The notes under the pieces: generated by a model
What the model was told of the DNA's origin: nothing
Database searches by the model: none
The model's input: only the letters and a program-made list of their open reading frames with translations
Assembly: GCA_031278935.1 (NCBI GenBank)
Contig: JAITJK010000007.1
Coordinates: forward strand, 1-14,732
Direction of reading: 5' to 3'
DNA: 14,732 nucleotides
From: Spirochaetaceae bacterium
Lineage (GTDB): Bacteria > Spirochaetota > Spirochaetia > Treponematales > Breznakiellaceae
Position numbers and translations under genes: made by a program
Part shown: piece by piece, positions 1-6,923 of the stretch
How positions within the stretch are numbered: position 1 is the stretch's first letter
Layout: each line of letters begins with the position of its first letter

Positions 1-213
1 TTCTATGTGGCCATCACCCGGGCCCGGGACAAGCTTTGCATCTCTAGCTGCCTAAAACGGCGACGTATGCAAAGTACCGTGGAGTGCAGCCCCTCGCCCT
101 TTCTCGCGGAAATCCCCGCCCATTTGGTGGAATACCCAGAAGCCAAGACCTCCGATGACCGTGCTGCTGAAGCGGAGAACCTTCTTGCCCTGCTGAAAAC
201 CCGGTTCGCCTAA
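1..213 (+). CDS. UvrD/Rep/PcrA-type DNA helicase, C-terminal fragment
   Basis: This is the 3' end of a gene that begins before the window; it reads in frame from base 1 to the TAA at 211-213. The first visible residues, FYVAITRARDKL, match helicase motif VI of superfamily 1A helicases (UvrD, Rep, PcrA, and the helicase part of AddA/RecB), whose arginines take part in ATP hydrolysis. About 55 residues follow, and this tail is not recognisable. The role would be ATP-driven DNA unwinding in repair or replication, but with one motif visible I cannot tell which helicase subfamily it is. No clear terminator follows the stop codon. Confidence 0.8.
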   Translation, partial: FYVAITRARDKLCISSCLKRRRMQSTVECSPSPFLAEIPAHLVEYPEAKTSDDRAAEAENLLALLKTRFA

Positions 214-573
214 GGTATGGGGTATCCGTATAGGTCTTTTCCTTTACAAATCGCTGGACAGACCCCAGTCCCTTATAGTAGACTTACCTTGCAACTATAA
301 AAGAGTTGTTACGAAGAGTTGCTTTCAGTTGTAGTTACGATAAAAGGTATGGTTATGAACGAAATTGCGTTTATTACAGTAAAAAATATCCCTTTCCACG
401 GCACGGTTTTTGGGTTTCTCCTTTCTTTAAGAAACGGTTCCGGAAGAAACGGTTCCGGTCTTTCAAGAAACAATATAGGCTATACGCAAAAAGTGGTCCG
501 CTTTATAGCGGCGTACCCGTCTCGTTGAGGCGATTATACAGTATCACTGATTTAAGGATGGATAGTAAAAACG
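214..573. other. 360-base non-coding stretch before the bacteriohemerythrin gene
   Basis: This region is more AT-rich than the flanking genes and holds no convincing gene. It contains a perfect 15-bp tandem duplication (429-458). A run of related short words sits around 302-340 (AGAGTTGTTACGA, AGAGTTGCTTTCA, GTAGTTACGA). There are weak hairpins: GCAACT at 291-296 pairing with AGTTGT at 304-309 or AGTTGC at 317-322, and CCGCT/AGCGG at 498-511. TATAAA (296-301) and TATACA (535-540) resemble -10 boxes but lack good -35 partners. It presumably carries the promoter of the bacteriohemerythrin-uvrB run. One small reading frame (355-528) has a plausible ribosome site but looks like no known protein. 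Confidence 0.5.
429..458. repeat. Perfect 15-bp tandem duplication, two copies
   Basis: AAGAAACGGTTCCGG occurs twice head to tail (429-443 and 444-458) with no mismatch. A third partial copy, AAGAAAC, lies at 465-471. Because 15 is a multiple of 3, the repeat does not shift any reading frame crossing it. It lies in the gap upstream of the bacteriohemerythrin gene, so it could be a doubled regulator-binding site or a simple slippage product; the sequence alone does not decide. Confidence 0.8.
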
Positions 574-1062
574 ATGGAACAAGATGTTTTTGTAGCATGG
601 GAGGATCGGTATTCCGTGGGAATAACCGCTATTGACGATCAGCATAAGGAGCTGTTGGTCTTGACGAATAAGCTCTATGAGGCTTGCCGGGAGGGTGAAG
701 ATAAAGCTCGGGTCTATTTTAAGGAAGTGATCCACGGTGCGGTGGAGTATGTGCAGTTTCATTTTTCTTCAGAAGAACAGCTTATGGAGCGGGTGGGTTT
801 CCCAGAACTCCCGGCCCATAAAGTGGAACACGCCCTGTTCATCAAAGAGGTCTTGGATGCAGTGAAGAACTTAGAAAACGGTAAGACCTTTGTGCCGAAT
901 GCCTTTGTTCGTTTTCTGCGGGATTGGGTGTTAACCCATATTGCCATGAGCGATTTCAAATATGCCGAGTACATTCAGGGCCTGCGTAAACAGGGAACCT
1001 TGCAGAGCTTTATCAATATGCAGGCTCTGACCCAAAAGGGCTTTCAAGGCGTAGCCCGCTAA
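574..1062 (+). CDS. Bacteriohemerythrin (non-heme di-iron O2-binding protein)
   Basis: This 162-residue protein is a cytoplasmic four-helix-bundle hemerythrin that binds O2 reversibly at a di-iron centre. All seven usual ligands are visible: H24 in the IDDQHK motif, H63 and E67 in HFSSEE, H82 and H86 in AHKVEH, and H122 and D127 in THIAMSD. The start is fixed because the frame is closed by a stop at 553-555 and ATG 574 is the first start after it. The best ribosome site, AAGGA at 554-558, is rather far away (15 bases). About 30 residues after the last ligand form an extension beyond the compact domain. No methyl-accepting or cyclase domain is attached, so O2 storage, delivery or scavenging is more likely than signalling. 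It sits 8 bases before uvrB and is probably co-transcribed with it, which would suit an anaerobe that meets oxygen. Confidence 0.93.
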   Translation: MEQDVFVAWEDRYSVGITAIDDQHKELLVLTNKLYEACREGEDKARVYFKEVIHGAVEYVQFHFSSEEQLMERVGFPELPAHKVEHALFIKEVLDAVKNLENGKTFVPNAFVRFLRDWVLTHIAMSDFKYAEYIQGLRKQGTLQSFINMQALTQKGFQGVAR

Positions 1063-1070
1063 CCTTCTCC

Positions 1071-3080
1071 ATGAGGCGGGCATTTGAACTAGCCGCTCCC
1101 TTTAGTCCCGCCGGGGATCAGGGGGATGCGATTACAGCCTTGACTGCAGGAGTCAAAGCCGGGGATACCTATCAAACCCTGCAAGGGGTTACCGGTTCCG
1201 GCAAAACCTTCACCATGGCGAAGATCATCGAAGCGGTTCAGATGCCCACCCTCATCATCAGCCATAATAAAACCCTTGCCGCCCAGCTCTTCCGAGAATT
1301 CCGGAGTTTCTTTCCTCATAACGCCGTAGAATACTTTGTCTCCTACTACGATTACTACCAGCCTGAAGCCTATGTGGCCAGCCGGGACTTGTATATCGAA
1401 AAAGACGCTTCGGTTAATGACGAGATTGACCGTCTGCGCCTCTCCGCTACCCGGAGCCTCATGGAACGGGAGGATGTGATCATCCTGGCTACGGTTTCCT
1501 GTATCTATGGCCTTGCGACCCCGGAGCTTTACCGGCAAATGACCGCGTCTTTTTCCCGGGGCGAAACCATTGACGTGGAGGCCCTGATTCGACGCTTCGT
1601 GGAGTTGCAATACGAGCGCAATGACGCGGTCCTGGAGCGGGGCCGCTTCCGTCGGCGAGGAGATACTCTGGAGATTTACCCGGCCTACTTGGAAGAGGCT
1701 TACCGGGTGGACCTGGACTGGGACCGGATTGAACGGATTCGCCGGGTGCATCCCCTGTCTGGGGAAGTTTTGGAAGAGCTTGACCGGGCGGTGATTTACC
1801 CGGCAAAACAGTTCGTTATGCCCCAAGAGCGGATCCACGCCGCCCTGGAACGGATTAAAAGCGAACTGGCCGAAGGTTATGAGAGCCTTAAAACCCAGGG
1901 TAAGGACCTTGAAGCGGAACGCTTGAAGACCCGGGTGGAATACGATATGGAGATGCTTGCGGAAGTGGGGTATTGTTCAGGAATCGAAAATTACTCTGCG
2001 GTGTTGGCCGGCCGCGCGCCGGGTTCCGCACCGGATACGTTGTTGGACTATTTCCCTAAGACCGACCAGGGCGCGCCGGGGCATCTCACCTTTATCGATG
2101 AGAGCCACGTAACCTTGCCGCAGTTGGGGGCTATGTACGCAGGGGACCGGAGCCGGAAGACGAACCTGGTGGACTACGGTTTTCGCCTGCCCTGCGCCCT
2201 GGACAACCGACCCCTACGGTACGAGGAGTTTGTCCAACGCCTGGGGCCGGCCATATTTGTCTCCGCCACGCCGGGCAAAAGCGAGACGGACCAGTCGACC
2301 CGGGTGGTACCACAGCTCATCCGGCCTACAGGACTTCTGGACCCTGAGATCGAGGTGCGTCCCAGCGAGGGGCAGATGGAAGATATCTACGCCGAGGTGC
2401 GGCTCAGGATCCGCGCCGGGGAACGGTCTTTGATCCTCACCTTGACCAAAAAAATGGCGGAGGATTTGACGGACTACCTTTCCGGCCTGGGCCTCAAGGT
2501 CCGCTACATCCACAGCGAGGTAGAAACCATTGAACGGGTGGAGATCCTTACCCAGCTTAGGCAGGGTACCTTCGATATTCTGGTGGGGATCAATCTGTTG
2601 CGGGAAGGGATAGACCTGCCTGAGGTTTCATTTATTGCGATCCTTGACGCGGATAAGATCGGCTTCCTCCGTTCCCGCACGAGTTTGGTGCAGATTATAG
2701 GCCGGGCGGCTCGGAACGCCGCAGGCAAGGTGGTGATGTACGCGGATCGCCGCAGCGAGGCCATGGAAGTGGCCATTGCCGAAACCAGCCGCCGCAGGGA
2801 AATCCAGATGGCCTATAACCGGGCTCATAACATCACCCCACAGACCGTGAAAAAGGCCATCGCGGATATTCTGGTGCGCCGTGCGGCGGAAGAAAAAGAC
2901 GCGGCGGCCCTTTCCATTGAGGTACTGAAGCAGTCCTATAACCTGCTCATTCCCAGCCAACGGAAACAGCTCATTGCGGCCTTGAACAAAGAGATGCTGG
3001 AACACGCCAAAAAACTAGAATTCGAGCAAGCCGCAGCTATCCGCGACGAGATTCAACAGATCACGGAGATGCGCGGATAA
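1071..3080 (+). CDS. uvrB: Excinuclease ABC subunit B
   Basis: UvrB is the damage-verifying helicase-like subunit of nucleotide excision repair; it is loaded by UvrA and then recruits UvrC. At 669 residues it has the usual family length. Motifs in order: Walker A GVTGSGKT at 39-46; the aromatic beta-hairpin that is inserted between the DNA strands, about 91-116, starting SYYDYYQPEAY; DESH Walker B at 343-346; motif VI QIIGRAARN at 541-549; and a C-terminal UVR domain at about 634-669 (LEFEQAAAIRDEI) that contacts UvrC. It looks intact. No clear Shine-Dalgarno lies before ATG 1071, and the preceding gene ends 8 bases upstream, so translation may depend on re-initiation after the bacteriohemerythrin. 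The next gene starts 3 bases after its stop. Confidence 0.97.
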   Translation: MRRAFELAAPFSPAGDQGDAITALTAGVKAGDTYQTLQGVTGSGKTFTMAKIIEAVQMPTLIISHNKTLAAQLFREFRSFFPHNAVEYFVSYYDYYQPEAYVASRDLYIEKDASVNDEIDRLRLSATRSLMEREDVIILATVSCIYGLATPELYRQMTASFSRGETIDVEALIRRFVELQYERNDAVLERGRFRRRGDTLEIYPAYLEEAYRVDLDWDRIERIRRVHPLSGEVLEELDRAVIYPAKQFVMPQERIHAALERIKSELAEGYESLKTQGKDLEAERLKTRVEYDMEMLAEVGYCSGIENYSAVLAGRAPGSAPDTLLDYFPKTDQGAPGHLTFIDESHVTLPQLGAMYAGDRSRKTNLVDYGFRLPCALDNRPLRYEEFVQRLGPAIFVSATPGKSETDQSTRVVPQLIRPTGLLDPEIEVRPSEGQMEDIYAEVRLRIRAGERSLILTLTKKMAEDLTDYLSGLGLKVRYIHSEVETIERVEILTQLRQGTFDILVGINLLREGIDLPEVSFIAILDADKIGFLRSRTSLVQIIGRAARNAAGKVVMYADRRSEAMEVAIAETSRRREIQMAYNRAHNITPQTVKKAIADILVRRAAEEKDAAALSIEVLKQSYNLLIPSQRKQLIAALNKEMLEHAKKLEFEQAAAIRDEIQQITEMRG

Positions 3081-3083
3081 GCC

Positions 3084-4331
3084 ATGACCCGGAGAAAAAG
3101 GCTGTCCATTCCGCTCCTTATTGCCCTGGTGGGTATGCTGGGAGGGCTGATAGGGTTTTATACCGCCCGTTCAGCGCCTTCGCCGCCTCCCGAAGAGCCA
3201 GCCTCGCTCATGCCTACGGAAACAACTCGGCCGGAGGATGGGTTATCCGCAGCAACGGCCACAGCGCCGCCTATGGTTCGGATAAAAAGTGGGCCTAACC
3301 CCTTATGGTTTGAATTGGGATACACCGAAGCCGGTGCACAGGGGCCTCAATGGATAGCTTCCCCCGCGGAGGCCGCCCTGCGCCCCTTCACTCCCTGGCC
3401 TTTGGCGCCCTTTATCGCCGGCATGGCGATCCACGACCGAGGGCTTACCCTGGCGGTTAACCGGGAGGGCTTTCTTGTCCTGCTTCCGGAATCAGAGGAG
3501 CGCATCGGCCTCTACCGTATCGCCGACGTCTCCTACTGGAAACACTACACCGTGGGATCTCTCTTTGTCTTCCAGGGCGCGCCGGCGGTGCTCCTCTACC
3601 GGGATACCTTCTTCGCCGATCCCATCGACTCGCCGCCGGATCCCCAGGTCTTCACGCCGGTGCGGGGCGCCTCTCAGCCCCGGGGGCTCCGTGTCCCGGC
3701 CTTTGACACCCTGCCCCAGGCTTGGGAGGTGGAGGGCTTACGGTTCGCTCAAGATGGGTACTGGTATTACCGGGGAATCCGGCGCGAAGCGCCTCAAAGT
3801 GTGTGTATGCGGAGCGCGGATCTGATCCGGCCGGGGGAAGCCGTGTCTTTGGGGGCCTGGCGGAACGCCGCGCTCCCTGAACCCCTGGACCGAGCGCCAC
3901 CGGTGCTGCGCCTGGCCTTGGAGGCGACCTTTGCGCTGAGTGGCAAGGATCGGCTCAATGTGGCGGCGATTATTTCCCCGGATTTTCCCACAGCTCGGCG
4001 TTTTGCCAGCCAAACCGCCCTTTCCAGCGACGGCGAGGAGCCAGTAGTGGAGCTTCACGGATTTTATATCCCCGGGGCCGGGGCCCTGGTCATTCTCCCA
4101 GACGGCCGGGGTATGGTAGCGGACGCCCTGGGTCTTGAGGAGGGTACGGCCCGGCAGGTGTCGTGTCCGCCCCTGCCTGAGGGTTTTGTCTACACGGCCA
4201 TCGCCCCTTTAGGGGACACCCTCGTAGCGGCCTGGGAAGAACAGCAGGACTGGAACGTAGGTTCCGCTGGCCTAATGCTATTCCGCCCCGTCAGGGACTA
4301 TGCCTCCAAGGCAGAGGCTTATAAAAGATAG
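3084..4331 (+). CDS. Membrane-anchored protein of unknown function
   Basis: I do not recognise this 415-residue protein. After a short basic start (MTRRKR) there is one hydrophobic helix at about residues 9-27, then a Pro/Glu/Thr-rich linker to about residue 55, then roughly 350 residues without further membrane segments. This fits an N-terminally anchored or secreted protein whose bulk lies outside the cytoplasm. No lipobox cysteine is present, so it is not an obvious lipoprotein. The body is rich in aromatic and proline residues and has beta-like stretches, but I see no catalytic motif. The start ATG 3084 lies 3 bases after the uvrB stop, implying co-transcription, although a link to DNA repair is not suggested by the protein. 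Its last 13 bases overlap the end of the convergent receiver gene. Confidence 0.75.
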   Translation: MTRRKRLSIPLLIALVGMLGGLIGFYTARSAPSPPPEEPASLMPTETTRPEDGLSAATATAPPMVRIKSGPNPLWFELGYTEAGAQGPQWIASPAEAALRPFTPWPLAPFIAGMAIHDRGLTLAVNREGFLVLLPESEERIGLYRIADVSYWKHYTVGSLFVFQGAPAVLLYRDTFFADPIDSPPDPQVFTPVRGASQPRGLRVPAFDTLPQAWEVEGLRFAQDGYWYYRGIRREAPQSVCMRSADLIRPGEAVSLGAWRNAALPEPLDRAPPVLRLALEATFALSGKDRLNVAAIISPDFPTARRFASQTALSSDGEEPVVELHGFYIPGAGALVILPDGRGMVADALGLEEGTARQVSCPPLPEGFVYTAIAPLGDTLVAAWEEQQDWNVGSAGLMLFRPVRDYASKAEAYKR

Positions 4332-4666
4332 GGGAGTAGTTTTTCCTGCCACGCGCCGGTTTTAGCGATACAGGCTTTGACCCCTTCATGCTCTAAGGCC
4401 TGCTGTTCTTCTTCGGAGTCATTGGAGGTGAGGACGATGATCGGCCCGGTATAAGAAGAAGCATAGACCCGCTTAATAAATTCCTTTCCATCCATATCGG
4501 AAAGAGCCATGCCTGTAATAAGCATCGAAACATCCTCTTTTTCCAGCGCTTCCAAGGCATCCAGGCCATGAGAAAAATAGGTTCCCTCGAATCCTTGTTC
4601 CATAAGAAATACTTTCATTAATTTTCTGAAAAAATCACTGTTATCCACATGAATAATCTTTTGCAT
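4319..4666 (-). CDS. Stand-alone receiver-domain protein lacking the phospho-acceptor Asp
   Basis: The protein is a single CheY-like receiver domain of 115 residues with no output domain. Recognisable elements are the first strand with part of the acidic pair (HVDNS, D8 kept and the second Asp replaced by Asn9), the DMDG turn at 57-60, the Thr of VLTSND and the Lys of IAKTG. The segment that normally reads ITDxxMPDMDG reads ITGMALSDMDG. Gly52 (codon GGC at 4513-4511) therefore stands where the phosphorylated Asp should be, and the MP is lost. It is probably a pseudo-receiver that acts by protein contact, or responds to something other than phosphate. I chose ATG 4666 over the GTG at 4696 because AGAGGA (4679-4674) lies 7 bases upstream of it. 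It is convergent with the unknown membrane-anchored gene. Confidence 0.85.
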   Translation of the reverse strand: MQKIIHVDNSDFFRKLMKVFLMEQGFEGTYFSHGLDALEALEKEDVSMLITGMALSDMDGKEFIKRVYASSYTGPIIVLTSNDSEEEQQALEHEGVKACIAKTGAWQEKLLPYLL

Positions 4667-4712
4667 TACCGAATCCTCTGTATGTTTAGTCTTCACGCTC
4701 TAAGAATACCGT

Positions 4713-4718
4713 ATTATA
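4713..4718 (-). promoter_or_regulatory. Candidate -10 box for the receiver gene
   Basis: A consensus TATAAT reads on the minus strand at 4718-4713, about 47 bases upstream of the chosen start codon. The sequence at the -35 distance (4741-4736, ACCTAT) does not match the consensus, so this is a tentative call. Confidence 0.3.
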
Positions 4719-4962
4719 CCCGTTATAACTAGCGGATAGGTATGAGCGTCAGGGCAAAGGGGCAAAGTAGACCCCCGCTGCCATAGTGTGATAGCCTAGA
4801 GTCAAGTATGAAGGTTCTTATGGGTATTGCGGATCCCCGAAAAGGCGCGCGCCAGCTCATCCCCAGGCCGGCCACTGCAGCCGCAACCGTTCAGGGCAAG
4901 CATTGCCGGTGGGGACGGCCTATGTCCAGGAGGAAGGCCGGTCTCCTGCGGGTGGCATGGCT

Positions 4963-5409
4963 ATGACCCGGCAAAAGACGGACCCCCAGGCATTTTGGCG
5001 AGCCTACGAGGCCCAGGTGGGCGAACCAGTATTAGCCTATGCCCTGGGCCGATACCTTCGGGGCTGGGAGGAGTTTCAGCTCCCCCTGTGGGGGCTGCTT
5101 ATTGCCACCAGCGGTGGCTTTCGGTTCCACCATTTTCCTCATGAAAGCTGGATAGAGGCCCTCTCCCGAAGCGCCTCAGGAGGAGCGCCTCCCCAAGAAC
5201 GGCGGCTCTTCATCCCTCAGGAACGGTTTATCGCCCTCTCCCTTGGGGAGAAAAAATCCTGGTGGCAGAAACTGTTCACGCCGGCCCTCCTGCAACTGGT
5301 TATCCGGTATCGGGACGATGGAGGAGCGGAACAGGAACTGGTGGCGGAGACCGAGAAAAAAGCCGCAGACGCCCTGTTGCCCGCGCTGCGGGACGGGAGA
5401 AAGCCATGA
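4963..5409 (+). CDS. Small protein of unknown function coupled to the MocA-like gene
   Basis: I do not recognise this 148-residue protein. It is probably soluble and cytoplasmic, with no signal peptide and no membrane helix. It has two parts: a helical N-terminus (about 8-35), then a strand-rich region at about 42-130 containing LPLWGLLIATSGGFRFHHF, a WW pair at 100-101 and a LVIRYRDDGG turn. This pattern is reminiscent of small PH- or GRAM-like beta domains, but that is only an impression. The frame is open up to a TTG at 4903. I prefer ATG 4963 because GGTGG lies 7 bases before it; ATG 4957 is a near alternative. A stronger AGGAGGAAGG at 4928-4937 is too far from either ATG. Its stop overlaps the next start as ATGA (5406-5409), so it is translationally coupled to the nucleotidyltransferase. 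Confidence 0.7.
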   Translation: MTRQKTDPQAFWRAYEAQVGEPVLAYALGRYLRGWEEFQLPLWGLLIATSGGFRFHHFPHESWIEALSRSASGGAPPQERRLFIPQERFIALSLGEKKSWWQKLFTPALLQLVIRYRDDGGAEQELVAETEKKAADALLPALRDGRKP

Positions 5410-5984
5410 TACGCCCGGAAGAAGAGGTGGACGCGATTCTCCTGGCCTCAGGGTTTTCCCGGCGATTTGGTGCGGTCAATAAGCTCCTCGTGCCTTTCCG
5501 GGGAAAACCGCTCGCCCGACATACCCTGGACTTGGTATGCGCCATGAAAAGTTTTCGCCGTATTTTCTTTATTACCGCCACCTCGGAGGTTCAGACCCTG
5601 GCGGAGGGCCTACCGGTTCAGGGGATTCACAATGAACACCCCGAACAGGGGCAGCGGGAAAGCATCCGCTTAGGGGTTCAAGCCTCTCAGGGCTTGTACT
5701 ATATGTTTTTTCCCTGCGATCAGCCCCTGCTTCAGGCGGATACGGTACGCCGGCTGCTCTGTCTTCGACAGCCCGGGGCTATTGTGCAACCGGCCTTTCA
5801 GGGGCAGCCCAGCAGCCCAGCCCTGTTTTCCTCGGTCTTTCGAGCGGAACTTCTCTCCTTAGGTCCGGGGGCCCACCCACGGGATATCAAGAACCGGCGC
5901 CCGGAGGCGGTAATTACCGCAGTCCTTACGGAAGGCGCTTCTTTGCGGGATATAGACGCTCCCGCAGCCCTTGGGGACCGGTAG
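5406..5984 (+). CDS. MocA/MobA-like nucleotidyltransferase (molybdenum cofactor family)
   Basis: At 192 residues this resembles the MocA (molybdopterin cytidylyltransferase) and MobA (guanylyltransferase) group, which transfers a nucleotide from CTP or GTP to molybdopterin. Visible motifs are the pyrophosphorylase-like signature LLASGFSRRFG at 12-22 with Lys26 (NKLL), the EQGQRESIRLG segment at 80-90 and the metal-binding Asp105 in PCDQP. The C-terminal DIDAP fits the DIDTP motif common in MocA, but the usual GDxGAR segment is replaced by PGAHPRDIKNRRP, so the substrate could differ. ATG 5406 is supported by GGGAGAAAG just upstream and by the ATGA overlap with the previous gene. The frame is open upstream to 5262, but that part belongs to the previous gene. 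A molybdenum hydroxylase or formate dehydrogenase would be an expected client, but none is in the window. Confidence 0.85.
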   Translation: MIRPEEEVDAILLASGFSRRFGAVNKLLVPFRGKPLARHTLDLVCAMKSFRRIFFITATSEVQTLAEGLPVQGIHNEHPEQGQRESIRLGVQASQGLYYMFFPCDQPLLQADTVRRLLCLRQPGAIVQPAFQGQPSSPALFSSVFRAELLSLGPGAHPRDIKNRRPEAVITAVLTEGASLRDIDAPAALGDR

Positions 5985-6065
5985 TACGAGGGAAGGGACT
6001 TGAACCCTTATGCCTAAGGCACCAGATCCTAAGTCTGGCGTGTCTACCAATTTCACCACCCTCGC
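5985..6065 (-). tRNA. tRNA-Leu (anticodon UAG)
   Basis: The minus strand folds as a class II tRNA of 81 bases. The acceptor 5' strand GCGAGGG (6065-6059) pairs with CCCTCGT, ending in one G-U pair, with discriminator A at 5985. The anticodon stem CCAGA/TCTGG encloses CTTAGGA, giving anticodon TAG, which reads CUA and related Leu codons. The variable arm TGCCTTAGGCAT can form a TGCC/GGCA stem, as expected for Leu. The T arm is AAGGG-TTCAAGT-CCCTT. The terminal CCA is not encoded. The 3' end touches the stop codon of the convergent MocA-like gene with no base between. Confidence 0.96.
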
Positions 6066-6082
6066 ATAGTGTAGGCATACAA

Positions 6083-6112
6083 AAGATAGTCTGCCTGTAG
6101 CCTGTCTGTCAA
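6083..6112 (-). promoter_or_regulatory. Sigma70-type promoter of tRNA-Leu
   Basis: On the minus strand a perfect TTGACA (6112-6107) is followed after 18 bases by TATCTT (6088-6083). Transcription would start near 6076, about ten bases before the mature tRNA 5' end at 6065. Position and match make this the best promoter in the window. Confidence 0.75.
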
Positions 6113-6169
6113 TGCCGATTGGTGCCAGTGGGGTGTACATCGCGCTCATAAGGGATTATTTTTATCAGT

Positions 6170-6775
6170 ATGAATACTAAACACGCTGCGGAGGACTCTA
6201 GGCAGCACACCCGTCTTGTGTGGCGCGAAGAAGGGCGCCGACCGGTTTTCACCTGTCCTATTTTTTCGATCCAGGAACTCACCTGCCATTCCCCGGATAA
6301 TGAATCGCGGCTCTTTACGGTCCTGGATGCCCCGGATTGGGCTATTGTGGTGCCGGTGCTTCATAGGCCCCAGGGCGACGCCTTTGTCATGGTCCGGCAA
6401 TGGCGTCATGGGGCTCAGGAATTGAGCTTGGAATTTCCCGGCGGAGTTTTTGAGAAAGGAGAAGCGCCCCACCTAGCGGCGGCCCGGGAATTGCGGGAGG
6501 AAACCGCTTATGAAGCGGGGGTCGTCAGAAGCCTGGGAGTGTGCAGTCCGAATCCTGCGATTATGTCCAACCGGGTACACTTCTTTCTGGCGGAAGAGCT
6601 TAAAGCCTTGGAAGCTCAGGCCCTGGACGAAGATGAATATGTGGATGTGGAAATCGTTCCGGTTCAAGAGGTCTTTGAAAACATGGGTAAACCTCCCTAT
6701 ATCCACGCCCTCATGCTATCCGCCCTAGCCACCTGCCGCCATTTGCCCTGGAGGCCTAGTCCCGACGGCTTGTAG
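6170..6775 (+). CDS. Nudix hydrolase, ADP-ribose pyrophosphatase-like
   Basis: Nudix enzymes hydrolyse nucleoside diphosphates linked to another group; proteins with this layout often act on ADP-ribose or similar sugars. This one has 201 residues. The Nudix box lies at about 91-113 (GGVFEKGEAPHLAAARELRE and on), with G92, E98, R106-E107 and the metal-binding E110-E111. The glycine that normally follows EET is Ala113, a tolerated but less common change. Upstream strands include WAIVVPVL and FVMVRQWRHG, the latter typical of the ADP-ribose pyrophosphatase group. ATG 6170 is the only good start; AAGGGA at 6150-6155 is 14 bases away, so the ribosome site is weak. Neighbours are the divergent tRNA-Leu and the convergent GH57 gene, so it is probably a single-gene transcript. 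Confidence 0.9.
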   Translation: MNTKHAAEDSRQHTRLVWREEGRRPVFTCPIFSIQELTCHSPDNESRLFTVLDAPDWAIVVPVLHRPQGDAFVMVRQWRHGAQELSLEFPGGVFEKGEAPHLAAARELREETAYEAGVVRSLGVCSPNPAIMSNRVHFFLAEELKALEAQALDEDEYVDVEIVPVQEVFENMGKPPYIHALMLSALATCRHLPWRPSPDGL

Positions 6776-6923
6776 GGGTAAGGAGCCACGGGCCTCGCTT
6801 CGGAAAATGATGCCTCAAGGGGTGACGAAGAAAAACGTCTGCGGATACGGTCTTCTCCCTGGAATGCATGGTATGAGCGGTACGCTCTTCCTGGGCGCCC
6901 CAATACGCATCCAGGACAAGTGG

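Noticed and set aside
306..635. 109-codon plus-strand frame across the gap into the bacteriohemerythrin gene
   Set aside because: It runs out of frame into a certain gene, is very rich in Arg, Phe, Tyr and Lys, and has no family likeness.
1089..1838. Long open frame on the minus strand inside uvrB
   Set aside because: It is fully covered by uvrB, which is certain from its motifs, and its translation resembles no protein family; it is a shadow of high-GC coding sequence.
4667..4696. GTG start for the receiver protein
   Set aside because: The ATG at 4666 has AGAGGA seven bases upstream and starts directly before the first receiver strand; the GTG has no ribosome site.
4843..4852. Palindrome GGCGCGCGCC
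   Set aside because: A short GC palindrome in GC-rich DNA with no neighbouring copies; there is no reason to call it an operator or origin element.
5262..5405. N-terminal extension of the MocA-like gene
   Set aside because: It lies inside the preceding gene in another frame; the nucleotidyltransferase signature begins right after ATG 5406, which has a ribosome site.
5859..6149. Minus-strand reading frame of 96 codons
   Set aside because: It runs straight through the tRNA-Leu gene and the MocA-like gene; its middle part is simply the tRNA read as codons.
6875..6887. GAGCG-GTA-CGCTC hairpin as a terminator between the Nudix and GH57 genes
   Set aside because: The stem is only five pairs and no T tract follows on either strand.
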